A program made the translations under genes and the position numbers. DNA of 63,915 nt from Planctomycetota bacterium (GTDB lineage Bacteria; Planctomycetota; J058), in contig JAHBXY010000036.1 of NCBI GenBank assembly GCA_019636275.1, forward strand, positions 1 through 63,915, in the 5' to 3' direction. The notes beneath the pieces were generated by a model, which was not told the DNA's origin, searched no databases, and was given only the letters and a program-made list of their open reading frames with translations. The stretch's first letter is position 1, and the number at the start of each line of letters is the position of its first letter. Positions 60,027 through 63,915 of this stretch are shown one piece after another.

Positions 60027-60122
60027 CCACGCGTCCACGCGTCCACGCGTCCACGCGTCCACGCGTCCACGCGTCCACGCGTCCAGGCGCCCACGCGCCC
60101 ACGCGCCCACGCGCCCACGCGC
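60027..60122. repeat. 8-bp tandem repeat (CCACGCGT)7 then (CCACGCGC)4
   Basis: Seven perfect copies of CCACGCGT (60027-60082), one CCAGGCGC, then four CCACGCGC (60091-60122). It is a simple microsatellite after the lipoprotein gene; unit and period make it non-coding in any useful frame and unlike CRISPR. Confidence 0.9.
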
Positions 60123-60138
60123 CCGCAGCGCCCGCATG

Positions 60139-60320
60139 AACTCGTGATCGACACGCTCGACCCACGAGTGATCAAGAGCCACGGGTGGAATGAAACCGCA
60201 AGCGAGGCGAGGGCGCGGAGGCCGAGGCGAGGGGGGAGCGCGCGCGGGTCGTATCGATCTCCGGATCCTACGACCCGCGCGCGCCCCCCCTCGCCCGGCA
60301 TCCGCGGCCGCAGCCGTCGA
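60139..60320 (+). repeat. dispersed repeat R2, copy B
   Basis: About 182 bp matching copy A (15591-15757). The hairpin stem reads GCGCGCGCGGGTCGTA here against GCGCGCGCGGCCGAT in copy A, and the opposite arm carries the matching changes (TACGACCCG versus ATCGGCCG), so pairing is conserved although sequence differs. Confidence 0.8.
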
Positions 60321-60330
60321 GTACAGAGAA

Positions 60331-60354
60331 GCCCCCGCCCGGGGGGGCGGGGGC
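60331..60354 (-). terminator. terminator of the redoxin gene
   Basis: Perfect 10-bp stem GCCCCCGCCC / GGGCGGGGGC with a 4-nt loop; on the minus strand it is followed by TTCTCTGT. Confidence 0.7.
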
Positions 60355-60383
60355 GGCCTGGAGTCGTCGGTCAGGGACGCGCG

Positions 60384-61316
60384 TCAGTCGCGGTCGCCGC
60401 CGAAGCGGTCGTGCTCCTGGTCACGCGGCAGCTGGCGCTGCGGGTCCTGGCCACCCTGCTGGTGCTGCCGCGGGGCGCCGGCCGGGAGGCTGGTGCCGAA
60501 CGGCTCGCTGCGGGGCACGCTCACCGGCTGCTCGTTGACGAGCTGGTTGAGCGCCTGCGCCACGTAGTTGACGTCGCCGATGTCGGCCACGCCGCGGCTG
60601 TTGTCCACCGCGCCGCTGTAGGCCACCCGGCCGTCCTTCGAGATGATGAACACGTGCGGGATCTCCGACACGCCGTAGAGGTTCGCCAGGTTCCCGCTGT
60701 CATCGAGCAGGACCGGGTACTTGATGTCCAGGTCGTCCGTGGCGCGCTCGAGGATCTCGATCGCCTGCTCGCGCGTCATCGTGGCCAGGCGGCTCGTCTC
60801 GCCCGTCTTGCCCTGCTGGCCGATGCCGCCCTGCTGGCCGTGCTGCTGGCCCATGCCGGGCTGCTGCTGCTGGCCCATGCCGGGCTGCTGCTGCTGACCG
60901 CCGATGCCGGTCTGCCCCTGCGCGTCACGGATGCCGAACGTGGCCACGGCCAGCCACACCACGTCCTTGTCCTCGAAACGCTCGTAGGTCTGCCGCATCA
61001 GCTCGGTCTGCTCGTGATACTTGCGCGAGAACGGGCTCAGCGGGTCGAACCACTCCAGCACGACGATCTTGTCGTCCTGCAGGTACTCGCGGAGGTTGTG
61101 GGTGTCGCCGTCGGCGTCCTGCAGGATGAAGTTCGGCGCCTGCGAGCCGACCTGGACGCCCTTCTCGGTCGTCCCGATCCCGCCCTGGCGGTCCATCTGG
61201 CCCTGGCGGTCCATCTGGCCCTGGCGGTCGAGCTCGCCCTGGCGGTCCTGGGCGAACGCGATGACGCCCGCGCCCATGAGGGCGGGGATCACGGCCATCG
61301 TCACCAGCTTCTTCAC
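60384..61316 (-). CDS. secreted redoxin-fold protein lacking the catalytic cysteine
   Basis: 310 residues from GTG 61316 (AAGGAG upstream), with a signal peptide (LVTMAVIPALMGAGVIAFAQ). A short repeat DRQG-x2 (about four units, 61185-61250) leads to an AhpC/TSA thioredoxin fold: GVQVGSQAPNFILQDADGDT, IVVLEWFDPLSPFSRKYHEQ, IPHVFIISKDGRVAYSGAVD. The family's active site is W-F-N-P-D/E-C-P-F-x-K; here it is PLSPF, so the cysteine is Ser, and no cysteine occurs nearby. A Gln/Gly-rich insertion (GQQQQPGM twice) interrupts the fold. Redox activity is unlikely; a structural or binding role is inferred. Ends at its own terminator. Confidence 0.85.
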   Translation of the reverse strand: MKKLVTMAVIPALMGAGVIAFAQDRQGELDRQGQMDRQGQMDRQGGIGTTEKGVQVGSQAPNFILQDADGDTHNLREYLQDDKIVVLEWFDPLSPFSRKYHEQTELMRQTYERFEDKDVVWLAVATFGIRDAQGQTGIGGQQQQPGMGQQQQPGMGQQHGQQGGIGQQGKTGETSRLATMTREQAIEILERATDDLDIKYPVLLDDSGNLANLYGVSEIPHVFIISKDGRVAYSGAVDNSRGVADIGDVNYVAQALNQLVNEQPVSVPRSEPFGTSLPAGAPRQHQQGGQDPQRQLPRDQEHDRFGGDRD

Positions 61317-61581
61317 GGATCGTGCTCCTTCTTGCACTGGTCACACCCGCGCGTGGCGGGGGGAAGGGCCGCGTGTCCGCGGCCCGTCCCTGGCGGGGTC
61401 CTCCCCGCCGCAGCCCCCCTCGTTTGGGATGGCTTCTCAGGCAACGCGGGTGCCGCGGCGTAAGCCGCCTGCGCTCCGGCCGGCCGGGCAGGCGCGGCCC
61501 GGCCCCGGACGGCCTTGACCCGCCGGGCCGGCGGCGCCCGCCCGGGAGGGATCACCCGCCGATCGGGTGAGAACCCCCCGA

Positions 61582-62298
61582 TCAGGTCTTTCGCGCGGGC
61601 TTGATCCAGGCCGCCCAGAACGAGGCGGCGAGGATGGCCAGCGACAGCGCCGCGATGAGCGCGCCCCAGAACCAGTAGGGCAGGATGAGCACCTCGGCGA
61701 TGGCCTGCGTGTCCGAGGCCATCGTCTTGCCGCCGCGCTCGAAGCCCCGGGTGAACATGTAGTCGAAGCTGGCCAGGCTCCCCAGGCAGAGCTGGATGCC
61801 GATGAACTGCGTCACCACCAGGCGCGGGGTCTCGCCGCCCCACCGGGCCGCGGCCAGGAGGCCCGCGGCCAGCGCGCCGACGGCGACCGCCCCGAAGAGG
61901 TTTCGCACCCACAGCGCGAGCGAGCCGGCCAGCGCCAGCCCGAGCACCAGGAGCACGCGGCGCGCGGTCGCCTGCCGCGACCCGAGGACGATGATCAGCC
62001 CGCCGAGGAGCGCCGGCCCGAGGAGGCCGCCGGCCGAGACGATCGGCCCGCGCAGCCCGCCCGCGTGCCGGCTGAAGGCCACCCCGCCGAGGTCGGGGTA
62101 GAGCTCGAGGTGTTCGAACGCCCCGCCGACGAGGAGGGCCGCCAGCCCGTGGCCCATCTCGTGGGCCCACGTGGCGAGGAGCGCGAACGGGTAGAGCGCG
62201 TAGCGGCCGTAGGGCACGACCGCCAGGACGATGCTCAGGGCCGCGGCGCCCCAGAAGGTCGCCGCGAGCCGCGCCCGCGGTGGTTGCTGGTCGGGCAT
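61582..62298 (-). CDS. M50-family (site-2 protease-like) membrane metalloprotease
   Basis: 238 residues. Zinc-binding motif LLATWAHEMGHGLAALLVGG (H-E-x-G-H) in a membrane helix, and several further hydrophobic segments (VSAGGLLGPALLGGLIIVLG, VAVGALAAGLLAAARWG). The length and motif match the short M50B-like family; the second NPDG-type zinc aspartate site is not obvious, so the activity is predicted rather than certain. Such proteases cut within membranes, for example anti-sigma factors. No obvious substrate gene is adjacent. A 265-bp gap with a short hairpin (61366-61385) separates it from the redoxin gene downstream. Confidence 0.82.
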   Translation of the reverse strand: MPDQQPPRARLAATFWGAAALSIVLAVVPYGRYALYPFALLATWAHEMGHGLAALLVGGAFEHLELYPDLGGVAFSRHAGGLRGPIVSAGGLLGPALLGGLIIVLGSRQATARRVLLVLGLALAGSLALWVRNLFGAVAVGALAAGLLAAARWGGETPRLVVTQFIGIQLCLGSLASFDYMFTRGFERGGKTMASDTQAIAEVLILPYWFWGALIAALSLAILAASFWAAWIKPARKT

Positions 62299-62338
62299 GG
62301 GCCGAGGATGACGGCGCGCGGCCGCCTCCGCAACCGCC

Positions 62339-63652
<1,314 letters not shown>

Positions 63653-63726
63653 CCGCGGGCTCCGCGCGCTCCGGGGCGCACCTGGGGAGGGTATGTCGCG
63701 CTGGCCCCCCGCGCAACCTGCCGAGC

Positions 63727-63857
63727 GCCACTCACAGCGGCCGTCGCTCGTTCTTCCACGTCCGGGCGCGGGACCCTTGCTCCGATCCGCAGTGAGGCAC
63801 CTGTCGCCCTCGCTCCCCGCGACGCGGCCTCCGCTCGGGGATGGCGCCACCGCGCCA
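63727..63857 (-). repeat. dispersed repeat R1, copy 4 (diverged, abuts a stop codon)
   Basis: About 131 bp, shorter and more diverged than the others (the internal hairpin reads CCCCGCGACGCGGCC). On the minus strand it follows the TGA of the partial gene at the right edge directly. Confidence 0.75.
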
Positions 63858-63915
63858 TCACTCGGCGAGGCGCAGGGCCTCCTGGCGCTCCCCCTCGCGG
63901 AGCGGCGGGCGCGGC
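63858..63915 (-). CDS. C-terminal end of a gene entering from the right edge
   Basis: Eighteen codons read on the minus strand (REGERQEALRLAE before the TGA). Too short to identify. Supported mainly by its position: repeat R1 follows its stop codon exactly, as at the three other R1 sites. Confidence 0.35.
   Translation of the reverse strand, partial: PRPPLREGERQEALRLAE

Noticed and set aside
60027..60122. CRISPR array
   Set aside because: Units are 8 bp with no spacers and no cas genes nearby; it is a microsatellite.
59931..60182. Minus-strand frame with repeated DAWTRGRV
   Set aside because: It is the translation of the 8-bp microsatellite, not a gene.

Overview
The window is a very GC-rich (roughly 70-75 %) bacterial chromosome segment coding densely on both strands. 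The lineage is inferred. LpxD shows a lipid A-type outer membrane. H-x9-DG/pilin-like secreted proteins, a prokaryotic RING-finger protein, kinases preceded by zinc ribbons or GspE-N-like modules, and eight Ser/Thr protein kinases (STPKs) plus two kinase fragments in 64 kb all suggest Planctomycetota. Myxococcota is the main alternative: HRD[VS/VT]P kinases, CarF and numerous sigma54 activators also occur there.

Layout. 0-9 kb: a partial STPK, a stand-alone MshEN-like protein, a STAS-zinc ribbon-GHKL-like fusion, biosynthetic arginine decarboxylase (speA), two pilin-like secreted proteins sharing a beta module, a WD40 remnant and ATP-type PEP carboxykinase (pckA). 9-20 kb: a tandem-duplicated gene end, an STPK fused to a degenerate Nudix domain, a membrane protein plus methyltransferase pair, an M23 peptidase, an FHA-STPK, an STPK with GspE-N and zinc-ribbon domains facing a RING-like protein, and a CarF/PEDS1-type plasmalogen desaturase. 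20-26 kb: a PilT-like ATPase downstream of a SIS-zinc ribbon-PilZ protein, a DsrE-like pair and a GT-C-like membrane protein.

26-42 kb is kinase-rich and visibly decayed. It holds two frameshifted receptor STPKs (one with two kinase domains), a frameshifted M74 murein endopeptidase, an N-lobe-only kinase fragment, a FAS1-FAS1-ATP10-like secreted protein, an STPK divergent from a GGDEF-GAF-sigma54 activator, a C39-like protein, and a chimeric pseudogene assembled from a kinase piece and a FAS1-protein piece. 42-54 kb is mostly housekeeping: tRNA-Val, lpxD, a solitary gspF, a MerR regulator with a FliA/WhiG-type sigma factor behind a long leader, two metallophosphoesterases, an S41 protease, metK and ahcY. 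54-64 kb holds a ribbon-helix-helix protein, dps, ahpD-ahpC divergent from a sigma54 activator with candidate operators and a -24/-12 promoter, a SHOCT lipoprotein, a redoxin lacking its cysteine, an M50 protease and an FHA-zinc ribbon-STPK.

Two dispersed intergenic repeat families run through the window. R1 (about 178 bp, four copies) begins directly after a stop codon in every copy. R2 (about 165 bp, two full copies and one partial) carries a long hairpin with compensatory base changes. Together with c-di-GMP-type domains (MshEN-like, PilZ, GGDEF) and many kinase fusions, the region looks like a signalling-rich, duplication-prone part of the genome. Strongest leads: the stop-codon-abutting R1 element, the kinase-Nudix fusion, the ahpC/ahpD-sigma54 module, the SIS-zinc ribbon-PilZ/PilT pair and the chimeric pseudogene.
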